A DNA stretch of 64,000 nucleotides, from contig JARDYH010000003.1 in NCBI GenBank assembly GCA_029215795.1, positions 106,052,609 through 106,116,608 on the forward strand, in the 5' to 3' direction. A model generated the notes under the pieces. That model was given only the letters and a program-made list of their open reading frames with translations. It was not told the origin of the DNA and did not search any database. The position numbers were made by a program, and so were the translations under genes. The first letter of the stretch is position 1. Every line of letters begins with the position of its first letter. Below, in pieces: positions 45,000 through 56,557 of this stretch. The DNA comes from Anniella stebbinsi. Its lineage: Eukaryota; Chordata; Lepidosauria; Squamata; Anniellidae.

Positions 45000-46290
45000 C
45001 TGCTTTGAAGACTGAAGAATTTTTCTCCTGTAACGTGAGTACTCCTTAATGTAGCCTAAGATGTTTTGGAATGCACCTATTTGGAACGTTTTAAAATACT
45101 ATTTAAAACGTTCCAAGGTACTGTGTAGATAGGCTCACAGTGAGTTTGGTAAGTCATTTGGGGGTTAGAATGGGGAATGATAAAATAAGAAAGCAAATAA
45201 ATTAAGCAATACCATAATCTTAAAAATGTAGAAGCATTTATTTGTGAACAGAACCATGAAACAGAATCATTAACAAAATTATCAATTTCCTTATTATCAA
45301 TTTCCTTACGACAAGAGAGAAAGTAGGAAAATGCCCTTTTAAGATTTGCTGCCAAACAACCATCTCCACAATCTGGATAGAAAATCCAGTACTACAGATG
45401 ACACATTGGGAAAAAATCAAACAAAATTAGCATGCCATTGCTTGTGGCTGAACCCGCTATACCATTACTGGTATTTTGCTTGTGTAGTGATTCCATTGGT
45501 GTTTTGCATTACATGGCAAAACCATAGGTTCCTTTTCTAAGAAAATAATTGCTTAATGTGCCAGATGGTACATCTGGAGAAAAGAACCAGCAGCCTCAAA
45601 TAATAAAAATGATAAGTCTGATGCACACTGGCCGAGTTCCTAAAAGATGACACTCTTCAAGGCATTTCTACTGGGGGGGGGGGGGGGGGGAGAGAGAGAG
45701 AGATTATTCTAACTATAGGCATAATACAGTCAAAGTTACACATGCTTAGGACCCTGTGTTTCTTTAGTATTGGAGTTAAACATATATGCTTAAGAACAGA
45801 CATTCATCCAGAATGTAATCAAAAGGTCTGTGGAAGCTTTCAAGACTATCAAAAGACACTTGGGGAACAATCTATTTCCTGGTCACAATGAGCAGAGCTG
45901 TGTGCATGGGAAAGAATTACCCTAGGAGTCAATGGAGCCCTTTCCCTTCTTCTCACCAGCCATGACTTTAAGGATGACGCTGTTGCTTGGATGGGCCACG
46001 TGCTTCACTCTGCGGTTGAAGGAGTTGTCTGGTGTGTGGCCAAGGGCCAGTCAGGGAAATGGAAAGACGACAGAATGTTCCACACAGAGAGGCCAATTGC
46101 AATCCCCTCTTTGTGTGCAGTGCACCTACGTGTGAAGGCTTTGTGTTTTGGACTTCATCATTCCAACAATTAAAAATCAACTGGTCACCAATATTTCACC
46201 TACCTAGTTAATCAAAAATGTCATCAAAAATCTTATTTTCTCGTGGTCTAACATTTAGAATTGAACTGTTTTGATCTTTTAAATATCTGG
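45000..46290. other. intergenic, no recognised gene
   Basis: It contains a run of 18 G followed by AG repeats at 45673-45703, and TTTAAAACGTTCC / GTGTAGATAGGCTC at 45085-45137, which resembles the right end of the element at 53425-53564. Nothing else is assigned. Confidence 0.4.
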
Positions 46291-46299
46291 AGGTACAGC

Positions 46300-46435
46300 A
46301 GCCTTCCTAAACCTAGTGCCGTCCAGATGTTTTGGCCTTCAACTTCCTTCAGCCCCAGCCAATGTGGCCAATGGTCAGGAATCCTGGGAGTTGAAGTCCA
46401 AAACATCTGGAGAAGCATCAGGTTGAGGAAGGCTA
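46300..46435. mobile_element. palindromic CAGCCTTCCCC-type element
   Basis: CAGCCTTCCTAAACC is mirrored by GGTTGAGGAAGGCT, with CCAGATGTTTTGG and CCAAAACATCTGG arms and a central CCAATGTGGCCAATGG. Confidence 0.7.
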
Positions 46436-46914
46436 CTTAAGAGAGAACAAATCATGGAAGTCTCATGTAAGATCATAAGAAGAGTCATGCTGGAGGAGAC
46501 CAAGACCCTTGTCAAGCATTTTGTTTCTATAGTGGTCAAACAGGAGCTTGCAAGCAGGACCTGAGTGCAATTGTGCCCTCCTGATCATGTTCCATAGCTC
46601 CCACTAAATGGTCTCTAAATTCTCTATGGTTATTTAAAATTCTATTGCTCTAGGGTTGGCTATCTGATTGGCCTGACCCTTGGGGTTTTTGGATCATCCA
46701 AAGATATGGCTCAGAGAACTATGCTTGGGAGATTCTCTATAATGCATTTTTGGGGAGCCTGTGTCCCCATCATCTGAGACTCCAAATTCACTTTTTAAAG
46801 CAGAGGTTGTATTTCCATCTAATGACATAGGGATTCATAAGTCTATATTTTTATTGTGGAAAACTTTAGGAAATATAACAATTCCAGGGGAACTAGTTTC
46901 ACAAGGGATTAAGG

Positions 46915-47061
46915 CAGCCTTCCCCAACTTCGTGCCCCCCCAAATGAGTTAGACTACAACTCCCATAATTCCTAGCCAACATGGCCAATGACTCATGATG
47001 ACTAGGAATTATGGGAGTTGCAATACTACACATCTGAAGGGCACCAGATTGGAGAAGGATG
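46915..47061. mobile_element. palindromic CAGCCTTCCCC-type element
   Basis: CAGCCTTCCCCAACTTCGTG is mirrored by CACCAGATTGGAGAAGGATG. Inner arms ACTCCCATAATTCCTAG and CTAGGAATTATGGGAGT are perfect mirrors. Flanks GATTAAGG (46907-46914) and GTCTAAGG (47062-47069) agree at 6 of 8. Confidence 0.7.
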
Positions 47062-47069
47062 GTCTAAGG

Positions 47070-48820
47070 TAGGTGTTCATGGTTCAGTTTATTGAAAAGA
47101 CATGGATTTGATCAGCGCTACACATTTATCCAAATGACATGGCTTTTTATAAAAGGACCACAATAGGCCCAGTTCTAGGAATTTACAGTTTCCCCATTCA
47201 GGGAGGCTTTTGCAGAGCTTAGAGTTTTATCTATGCCCATCATAAATAATCACATTCCTGTAGCCCACTGATATTGCAGCTGTGGCACCACAAAGAGAGT
47301 GGCCCTTTTTGCAGGAGTAGTTAAAAAGAAGAGCTTTGAATAAGTATGGGGGGCATCCATTGTTTATGTGATGCCTTGAGTTAATGTTTTACTGTGTACT
47401 GCATTCAGTAATTGCTACTGGAAGGCAGAGTGAGTCTTCCCTTGTAATGGTTTCTGGCTAATGGTGCTAAAAGAGACTTGACAATATTGTAGCTGCTATT
47501 ATCCTTTCATAGATTGTGTCCTAGATGAGAATCATCTTTTGTTTTTGTTTTTTAAACCTTTCCTAACCAATGTAAGGCTACTTTTCAATCTTAAGGTCTT
47601 TCTGATCATGAAACGCCTTGGGAGGTCTTCAACGGGATGCTGCGCCTCAGCCTGACCTGTGATAAAGCAAGTTGTATGTTGAAAAGTTTTATACTTGAAA
47701 AGCACCCATCATTACGAAGGATAAACTATGGAGGGATGGAAGGACCACACATTTCAGGCATCCTGGGTACATTCCACTGTGTATAGGTAAACACATTGCA
47801 CCCTCTTCTTGAGGCTCCTGTTGGTGGAAACTGGAGCATTCACTGTCCAGGGAGGCAGGCACATTTTAATCCAAGAATGACATCCTAGTGCTGCATTTGG
47901 GATACTGCATTTCCCTCTGTCTGCATGAATAGCAGTCATGCCCACTCCCTGCCCATGGGTCGGCATTTGTGGCCAGACCCAGAAGAGATGTCACTTTGGA
48001 CAACCCAGTGATGCATGCAGCACCACCATGCTGCTGGAAGGGGGCGGGGCATAGGCATTACAAGCTAGCTCCATGCCCCTCCCTTTGCAGTTGCAGTTTC
48101 TTGGAACCCACCCAAGGATAGGAGGTAGTGGGGGCTCTGCTGATCCCCGGAAGGGGCTGAGTAGGATTTTTTTTAACCTAAAAGTCTGATTGGCTGTCAG
48201 CTTTGGGATGCTCACCTACACCGTACTATCTGCTGGGGGGTGGAAAATTGGCTTATGGGATTGAGATACACTAATTAGGTTAATTGGACACAACAGGCAG
48301 GCAGTGTGGGCTGTAAAAGTCTGAGGGAATACAATGAGCACCTGGAGGCATCTTTAAGGCGAAAAGAGTGCTCCTGGTACATGGTGTCTTAGGGCTTGGG
48401 ACAGGGAAGGACACCCTTTTAGGGTCCATGTGAGTCACCCACCTAGAACCTGGGGACTCGGGGTGGTGGCTCAGGAGGGCACCCCTCACACCTTAAAGTG
48501 TGCCCAGAAGTGGGGACAGCAGCTCAGCTACCTCGCCTCTAGGACCAGATCCCACACTGATTTTCACTGTTGCAGAACAGGTTATATTAAGTTAATGTTA
48601 CTTAACTTAAGGTGTGACTCTAGTTTATCCAACCTTCTGTGTGCCATCTCTTTATCTTGGGGGTTGGCTGCAACTGCTTACACGGGTGGAAAAGAAGGCG
48701 TGCACTCAGGGTCGCCACTGGGGTGTAAGCTAAATCTATGGAAGCCCTTGCCCGTGTTGGTTTCTCTCCATTTGTTCCATCACATTTCAGCATGTTTGCC
48801 ACTTAAAAAACATCTGCCTG
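47070..48820. other. intergenic, no recognised gene
   Basis: No terminal inverted repeats, LINE tails or protein blocks were recognised. The 165-codon frame at 48430-48927 has no family resemblance and overlaps an AT-rich repeat at its end. Confidence 0.4.
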
Positions 48821-48829
48821 AAAAATCCA

Positions 48830-49127
48830 TGTGCAATTTTGTGTGTTTTTCTCCTGTACATTATTGTACAGTTTTGCCTACTACAAATCCTTACAGTAAT
48901 GCTTATTTTTATGTTTGTTTTTACTGATATACACACTTTTCTGTGCACTTTTCCCTAATATAGGCATGGTTGTGCACATCTTTTGTTTGCAAATCTGCAT
49001 CGCAAAATTCTGAGAAATGAAAATATTGAAGGAGAATTGCATTCCAGTTTGCATATGATTCAGAAAGTGTGAATTTCATAAGCTCTCAACAACATGTGAA
49101 CAAAATGAAGTCTTCCTCTCATCCCTA
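48830..49127. repeat. AT-rich dispersed repeat, copy 3
   Basis: TTTTTACTGATATACACACT, TTTCCCTAATATAGGCATG, CGCAAAATTCTGAGAAATG and the end TCTCATCCCTAG parallel the 44140-44500 copy. Confidence 0.45.
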
Positions 49128-49751
49128 GCTCAGCCTGGCCCTGCTGATCTGGCTGAGGAAAAGGGATTTTTACTACACCATGCAAACTGCTGAGAACTGA
49201 ACCTGAATATGGGATGCTGAGTTATTTTCCTTAGTATGACATAGCTCTGCTAACTGGGTTCTGTACAATTAGCAAATATAGGTTAGCCTATATCTAGGAT
49301 AGAAAGAATTTGAACATTGCAAAGAAACCAAAGGCAGAACTCTGCATACCTGAACCACCCAATGGGAACTCCGGGTTGGATCCAGACTTCGTCTTGCTTA
49401 GGAAAGTGCCATTCATTGCAATGTGTATTACATTAGCGCTAAGTAACTTGCTCCATTGATCTCAATGGGTCCACTCATAGCATGACTAAGTCTGGCACTA
49501 ATCCCCTATCAGCAAGAGCCAGGCTACTTGTCATCAAGAATGGAGCCCAGGTTTGCACTAACTGCAGTACAATACTTTATTCCCACATCCCCATGCATTT
49601 GAAACCCTTTCTTCTATGTAGGAGAAAAGAAAGGGGGCAATCAATCTTATACTCAATTCCTCCTTCTGGTGATTCCAGGCATATAGAAATGCTAATGTGC
49701 CTACCTGCATGATCACATCTTACAGGTTCTGTGTCTTACTTGGTCACATTA

Positions 49752-49886
49752 AAGCAGCCTTCCCCAACCTGGTTCCCTCCAGATGTTGCAGACTTCCACT
49801 TCAATCAGCCCCAGCCAATGATCAGGAATCCTGGGATGTGTCATCCAAAACATCAGGAAGGCACCAAGTTGAGGAAGACTGCTGCT
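49752..49886. mobile_element. palindromic CAGCCTTCCCC-type element
   Basis: CAGCCTTCCCCAACCTGGTT is mirrored by the region CACCAAGTTGAGGAAGACTG, with CCAGATGTTG and CAAAACATCAGG arms. No target duplication is evident. Confidence 0.65.
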
Positions 49887-49889
49887 ATT

Positions 49890-50914
49890 TTGATTAAATG
49901 AGTACAACGAGGTCATACAATGAGTGGCTGAGACATCAAGGGAAGAGCCCTGGGACAGTCAGAGAGTGGGCAGCTTGCTCTTTACCAAGCATCTCCAGCC
50001 TGGTCTCCACAGCAGCTTCGACATCCTCCTCCTCTTCAGCCAAAGATGCACACACCCTTGAGAAACGACTGTCCTCAGCCTGACCTACATTTCCAGCTGG
50101 TAAAGTCCTCTGGCATTCCCCACGATGTCATGAGGGAAATTGCAGAAGGCATGTTCAAAAGAAAAATATCTGTTCACCCTAACTTAGCTTCAGCATAAAC
50201 AAAGGCAAACTAAACAACACAAACATGTGGAAGGAGAAGTAAAAAACAACAACAACACACACCCAGACACACACCAAACTACTTTAAACCCAGAGATGTT
50301 TCCAATAAAGATACTCATTGAAATTCAGGAACACAAAACCCCCAAACAGGGTAAAAATACCCCCCAATCTCTTCAACCTCTCTGAAACTTCTTCCCGCGC
50401 CCCAACCCCTAAATCTGTGTTCCATCATCATCTCCCTTGTACAAAAAAGTTGTGGTGGCTGTAGGAGTATGAAACAACTTTGGTGTACTAACCACCAAAA
50501 GGAACTTTCCATCTGGCAGAGGCAAGCCACGTGTTCTCCAGGAACTGAGTCTTGCTTCAGCAGTCCAAAGTGTTTTTCAGCAACAATCGTGGGACAGGCA
50601 GTCCTCCAGACTGAAGAAGTAATTTAATTTCTGGAATACACCCATAGACTGCAGATATAAAGCCACTGAGAAATAATCATGGCTGGCCCCACCCTAAGAG
50701 CCAAGCTGTGTAGACAGCAGAACGACGGGATGTAACTGTTGCTAGACTGTACCATTTCAGAATGCAGGTAAGAGAGAACCGGCATGCTATGGATGGCCTC
50801 TTTTCTGGCACGGTTGTTTTCTATGACAGGAAGACATAGGAGACATTCAAACATGTGATCTCTCTCTCTCTCTCTCCCCCTCTCCCTCCCCCTCTCCCTC
50901 CTTCCCTCCCTCCC

Positions 50915-50996
<82 letters not shown>

Positions 50997-53416
50997 ATAG
51001 GCAGTGCCAGGTTCGGGTTTTGAGGCCATTGGGCAATACATTCTTAACGGGGCTCTCAGATTAACCATGGTAGACAATATTGTAAGAGAGTACCCACACT
51101 TATCCCAGATCTAGTATTGCTCTTCTTTAGTCATTACATTCTTCAGTCTTTCTTCACTGCTCCTCAGTCTCGTAAAGGCATTATCAACTGGCCCCACACT
51201 TCTCTTGCTAACCATTCCAAAAGGAGATTGCAACTCGCACGGGACATGGAAGGCAGCTCTCCACCTCATCCTTGCATAACCCACAGGGCCCGCTCTGCCA
51301 TGCAGTAGTGGGGAGCAACCTGTTTCAAGCAATAACCAGGGGGAGGGTGGGGAGGGGAAAGAGAGGGGGAAGGCAGGAATTTGTGTCTGAATGATGCAGA
51401 GAGGCTTTTTAAATGTTGGCCCCAGCCAAGGCGGTACCATTTGTGCTCTGCTTCAGACAGCAAAGTGTCTCGGGGTGCCACCGGAGGAGTTCTAGGAAAG
51501 CTTTCTAGCACCCGTAGTTGCACAGACGATTCTGGCAATGCAGTGGTCATGTGCAACCACAGCTCAGAAGTCAAAGGGCCTCTCCCCTTAAGTACCAGAA
51601 TGCAGGATGGGAAGCCTTCAGAGAAAACATGACATCATGAATTCCAAGCACTGGCAAGCTTCCATCAAAATCAACAGAGGTCATTCAACATTAAATAGCC
51701 ATGTATGTATGCTGCTAGTTAGCTCCATGTGTAATTAATATATACATTTGCAACCTCGTGGCTTTAACAGCACTGCCCAATGGGTAGGCTGACGGTTCTC
51801 CCACCACTGTGAATTGCTGGCTGCCGAGTAGTTCTTGTGGCTGCCCAAATTGGGCAGCCCACTGAAATGTCAAAATTGGTGTAAATAAAGCAGATGTGCC
51901 ATTTTCTCTGCTACGCGGGTCATATCAAAAATCTATGAATTCTGCACCCAGGACATTATTTATTTCATCCTCAGAACTTTAAAAACTTGCCCAACAATCA
52001 GAATACTTATTGTTGGGTGTAGTGTTTAAATGTCGAACAAAGATCTCGGGAAAACATTTGTCATTCATCGACATTTCTTCAAGAGGTACAAAAGTTCATG
52101 TAAAACACATACAAAGAAAATCAATTAGCTGCAAAACTAAAGTAGCAAGAAATTGTCTGCTGGCAAAAAGCAGTTTTACAAGAGTGGGGCAGACGTAATC
52201 AGAGCAGAGGCACCAAACAGGCAGCAAAAGGCCTTGTTATACACCAACTATTGTTAAAATCAATACCAACCAACATATTTTCTTTCCAGGATAAAATTAG
52301 CCATGTTATCAAGGTGAAGCAGGAAACCCTGATAACAGTGTACCCAGAGGATTAGTGAGGGCAGCAGGCCAGGCAGAGTTGCACCATTTAATTGATTTAT
52401 TGTTAACCATCCAGAGAACATCACTTATTGAGAATATTAATAAATGTTAATGTTAATAAATCAATAAAATAATGTTAATAAAAACACAGGTTCTTTATGG
52501 ATCTGTACTTGCATCCTAATCGTAAACACATATTAGTCACTGAGTGGGGAAACTGGACAGCAGCAGTTACCAGCAGGGGTTTTGCACAGCTTCCGGGCTG
52601 ACTCATTGTAGAGCAGTCTGAGCAGTGAGAACTTGAATTTCAGCAGCATCACCCTTACAATGGTGTATTACATCTATTCTCAACCTACCTCAGATTTCAC
52701 CAGTCCCTCCCTGTTTGGATCAGTTAGTTTTTATGTTGTGCTTTTCTTTCCAGTGTGTTTGGCATATTAACACAAAAATACCCTTTCCTTGAGGATCTAA
52801 TCATCATAGACTTTTAAAAAACATTTTCGATAAGTAACACAAAGAAGCAAAATTTCTGGCAACAAGATTTGCCAAAATATATTACAGCTAAACATGGATA
52901 TTCCAATTCATATACAATGAGCCTTTTTAAAAAGTGAAACTGTTTTTTAAAAGTTCACATTGGCATGCATTCTGAGCACAGTTCAAGATAATAAATGAGC
53001 ATGCGAAATTGGGTGGGGGTGCTCTCATAGGGAGAGCACCAACCCACTTCACCCCATTAGAGCAGACTGTCAGAGAAAGCAGCAGATCTCTATTTTTATA
53101 AACTGGAGGTGCACAGCTGTGCATCAGCTAAAGAAAGGATAACATCTCCTGCACAGGTTTGGATACACATCGGGGTGAATTAACGCAGCATCGGAGAAGT
53201 TTCTCCCTACAAATGACCCCTCCCAAATAAGGTTTAGAAATCTACTCACATCACTGGCTTCACATCACTGCCTTTTCTTTCAAGGCTCCCCTTTTAATTT
53301 TTAACACCCTCCAAAAAAAAGATGCCACTGATGTTTATTTTTTCTCTCTCTTTTTCTTTTCACTTCTGTCTTTTCTTTGTTTTAGGAAGCTATGGGGATA
53401 GGATGGTTTGTGTGTG
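49890..53416. other. intergenic, no recognised gene
   Basis: Apart from the pyrimidine/AC tract at 50861-50994, nothing is assigned. The frames at 50624-51064 are products of that tract. The frames at 51111-51632 on both strands have no domain. Confidence 0.4.
50861..50994 (+). repeat. (CT)n(CCCT)n(AC)n compound tract
   Basis: About 75 bp of pure pyrimidine (CT and CCCT units) pass into about 55 bp of AC with one TC interruption. Confidence 0.95.
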
Positions 53417-53424
53417 CCTCTGTG

Positions 53425-53564
53425 AGCCTATCTATACTACTGCTTTTAAAACGGTTTAAAACGGTTTATAACAGTAGTGACAACTGTTGGGGCCCACGAC
53501 ACACTCCATATACAGTTTTCAAAATGTTTTCAAAGTATTTTATCCTGTGTGTGTAGATAGGCTC
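53425..53564. mobile_element. small inverted-repeat element, hAT-like size of duplication
   Basis: AGCCTATCTATAC at the left is mirrored by GTGTAGATAGGCT at the right. Flanks CCTCTGTG (53417-53424) and CCTGTGTG (53565-53572) agree at 7 of 8. The inside contains two TTTAAAACGGTTTA-like units. Confidence 0.6.
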
Positions 53565-53604
53565 CCTGTGTGCGTGTATATGGGGGGAATGGTTTGAGTG
53601 GATT

Positions 53605-53880
53605 TTTAAAAAAATCCTAAAAATCGAGGAATGAACAGATCTGCTTCAAACCTGGCTTGGCTAAAGCCCTAAGTAAGCGCTATCATGGTGCTAAGTTTCA
53701 TCTCTTTATCTTTAAAAATGACAGCTTTTTTTTGTTAAATTACAACCTCAAACTTTAAAAAAAAATCCTAAAAATCAAGGGACAAATGAATCTGCTTCAA
53801 ACTTGGCACGGCTAAAGCCCCATTTAAGAGCTACCATGGTGCCAAGTTTCATGTCTTTGTCTGTAAAAATTACGAAGCTC
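53605..53880. repeat. two-copy tandem repeat, 151-bp period
   Basis: ATCCTAAAAATCGAGG at 53614 and ATCCTAAAAATCAAGG at 53765 both continue with ATCTGCTTCAAAC, TGGCTAAAGCC / CGGCTAAAGCC and TGGTGCCAAGTTTCATGTCT-like sequence. The family is not named. Confidence 0.75.
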
Positions 53881-54359
53881 TGTACAGCCCTGAGATGCAG
53901 TGCCTAATCGATCAAACACGCCAAGTTGTTAAAACAGTAGGCAACACAACCAGAGAGGGGGGGGAAGGCACCCACATCTATCACAATGTCCGTCAATCAC
54001 AAGAACCAATGAACTGGAGGGGGAAGGAAAAGGGACTGGGTGTGGGGAGAGCGATACCAGGAAGCGCTAGCTGGTGCAGGTGAAAAGGTAAACAAGGCAA
54101 AATAGCGCACCTATGTGAAAGTGGCCAATGCTTGACATGCTAATGAAACAGGTGGAAATCACAGATGCATACCAGGAAACAAAATAGGTGTGATGGAGCT
54201 CTCTAATCCTGATGTCTTGTACATACACTGACTAAACACACCATGGATCGTTTCTTTGCTAATTCATTTCATAGCCTCAATGTACATTGTGCCAAAAGGC
54301 TGATCACTGACAGTACCTTAGATAGTGGCTGTAATTTGAAGTGCTACCATAAGTAAGAA

Positions 54360-55583
54360 GTGACTTACTTTACAGATGGAAGTCTGGCATGGGTATGTAA
54401 TGGCCCTGGGAGCTGGATTGACCCTGCAAAGCAATTTATAAGTCAGTTTTTATTTAATACTTTTCCTCATGTACCAGTTTTCTATATTTTACCTAAAATT
54501 CATAAAACTGGTTTTCCACCTCTGGGACGTCCAATTGTGTCAGGTTCAAATTCAATTTTGGAACCACTTTCACAATATTTGGACCACTTTTTACGTCCAT
54601 TTGTACAACAAATTCCATCTTACTTAAAGGATACCAAGGATTTTATCAACAAAGTAGAGGGTATAGTCATGCCCCCTGATGCCATTATGGCAACTCTGGA
54701 TGTGGGTGCCTTATACACCAACATCCCCCACGAAGAAGCGCGTACGGTAATAGAAGCAGTACTGGACAGAAGGGAGGAATTGCTACCGCCCACGCCTTTT
54801 CTAATGGATTTGACTGACATAGTTTTGGAGAAAAATTATTTCAGATTTAAAGAGCAGTTTTATATGCAGATCAAGGGTGTAGCCATGGGCAGCTCTTTTG
54901 CACCGAGTGTGGCTAACTTATTCATGGCGCACCTGGAAGAATCTCTGATCTGTAACCCACTACGTAATCCTTTTTTCACATCAATTACATTTTATAAACG
55001 TTTCACTGATGATATATTTTTGGTTTTTAAGGGTAAAGAAACCCTATTGGATTTTGTCACATGGATTAACTCGATCCATGATACTATCAAATTCACGTTC
55101 CAATTTGACAGCAACAGGCTAGCATTCCTTGATACATACGTCAATAAGATCATGGGCAGACTATCAGTAAGTGTATATACAAAAAGTACAGATAAGAACT
55201 CTCTGTTACATTATTCATCTTTCCACACGCCTCAACTTCGCCGGATGTTACCATATGGACAATATTTACGGTTAAAGCGCAAGTCCTCCTACAGCATGGA
55301 CTATCATGCAGCTAGGACACATCGTAGACACCAGTTATTGGACAGAAAGTATCCAAGTGCCATCATTAAACAAGCAGAGATCAGGGTCGATATGGTCTCA
55401 CGTGACCAGTTACTACAGGATAAGACGAACATAGGTGACAATAGATTAACGTGTTCATTCACATATACACACCTTTCATTTCAGATAAGTAACATAGTCA
55501 AGAAACATTGGCACTTGATACAAAATATTCCGGGATGTAGGGAAATTCCCAAAATTGGTTGGAGAAGAACTAGCAACTTATGA
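54360..55583 (+). pseudogene. Penelope-type reverse transcriptase domain
   Basis: A 407-codon frame, GTG-initiated by convention only. The RT blocks are in order: FYILPKIHKTGFPPLGRPIV (residues 41-60), the catalytic LDVGALYTNIP (113-123, first Asp at 114), IKGVAMGSSFAPSVANLF (171-188) and KRFTDDIFLVF with the Asp pair at 217-218. That last motif has Phe-Thr before the two Asp, where Penelope RTs usually have Tyr. AFLDTYV follows. PLEs copy RNA onto exposed DNA 3' ends. The catalytic Asp residues are all present. The frame ends at TGA 55581-55583, which sits inside the protein rather than at its end. Confidence 0.85.
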
Positions 55584-56084
55584 GATAGATTAGTACATTC
55601 TGACTTGGAAAAACCTTTTTGATCTTCTTTGTCCACTAGGGGGCACTATCGGTGCCATGGATGCACCATATGCCCATTAGCTTTAGTGATTAAAGAGTAT
55701 GAGGATCCTATTACTCACCATGTGTATCAACTAAGACATTTTTCAAACTGTGCCACTAAATTGGCCATATATGTTATTATATGCCCATGTGGCCTCTTAT
55801 ATATAGGAAAAACCAACCGCCGGATTCGCACAAGAATTGGTGAACATCGTTCCAAATTAAAGCATCGAATTCTGGAAGCACCTTTGGTAGAACATTTTGA
55901 GGCCAAACAGCATAGGTTTGATGACTTCAGGTTCTTTGTAATAGACGTCGTTCAGTCACACAAATACAACTGGAATGACTATGACAAATTGTTGTTACAA
56001 CTTGAAGCCAGATGGATTTTTAAACTCAATACAGTAGCACCCCTGGGGTTAAATCAGAGTCTTGATTTAGCCCCGTTCCTTTAA
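55584..56084 (+). pseudogene. Penelope GIY-YIG endonuclease domain
   Basis: This continues in the same frame as the RT. After the TGA at 55581 and a second TGA at 55620-55622, the frame is open to TAA at 56082. A cysteine-rich lead CHGCTIC (C-x2-C-x2-C) precedes the nuclease: IYVIICPCGLLYIGKTNRRI holds the Y..I and YIG pair, followed by RTRIGEHRSKL with the conserved Arg and His. A later LLLQLEARWIF holds the conserved Glu of the family. GIY-YIG endonucleases in this position define the main EN-bearing Penelope group. Only two nonsense changes separate it from the RT. Confidence 0.85.
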
Positions 56085-56509
56085 TCATTCTACTGCATGG
56101 GCTGTTGGCAGGTAATCTGTAATTAAGCCAAGGAGGCTTGACAATTAGTATTTATTTAGAACAGCTGGACTTAGATGCTAGCTAACACCCAGGAGCAACT
56201 CAAACCAGTATCCAATGGGAGATAGGTCTGTAAAGTTGTTTTTGTTAATAATCCTGACAACGTATGGGATATGGGTTATGGGACTGAATGTTTTCTCTTT
56301 AATTGAGCAGATAACTGGAAAATAATAAGAACCTGTATATGAAGGTCCCAGTATCTGACACATACCCGGGAGAGTCTGTTGCCTACATGGGGGTGAGTGA
56401 CTCACTATAAAAGTTATGAGTGGGGAGGACTTGTGGTTTCATCACTGTATGTTTGATAAAACTTAAGCATGTTCATTATGTTTACAGAATGCTCAATAAT
56501 TAATTAGAA

Positions 56510-56555
56510 GTTTCTGAAGAAGAGAAGTTGAAACGAGATGATACTCGTTAAGTGA
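56510..56555 (+). ncRNA. hammerhead-ribozyme-like motif
   Basis: CTGAAGA (56514-56520) fits the CUGANGA core, GAAA (56530-56533) fits the second core strand, and CGAG (56534-56537) pairs with CTCG (56544-56547) as a four-pair stem III with a six-base loop. GTT at 56547-56549 takes the place of the NUH cleavage triplet. Stem I is weak (two A-T plus two wobble pairs) and stem II is nearly lost. Penelope-like elements are known to carry minimal hammerheads, so a decayed one is plausible. Confidence 0.4.
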
Positions 56556-56557
56556 AT

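Noticed and set aside
48430..48927. 165-codon frame
   Set aside because: No family resemblance, and its end runs into an AT-rich repeat.
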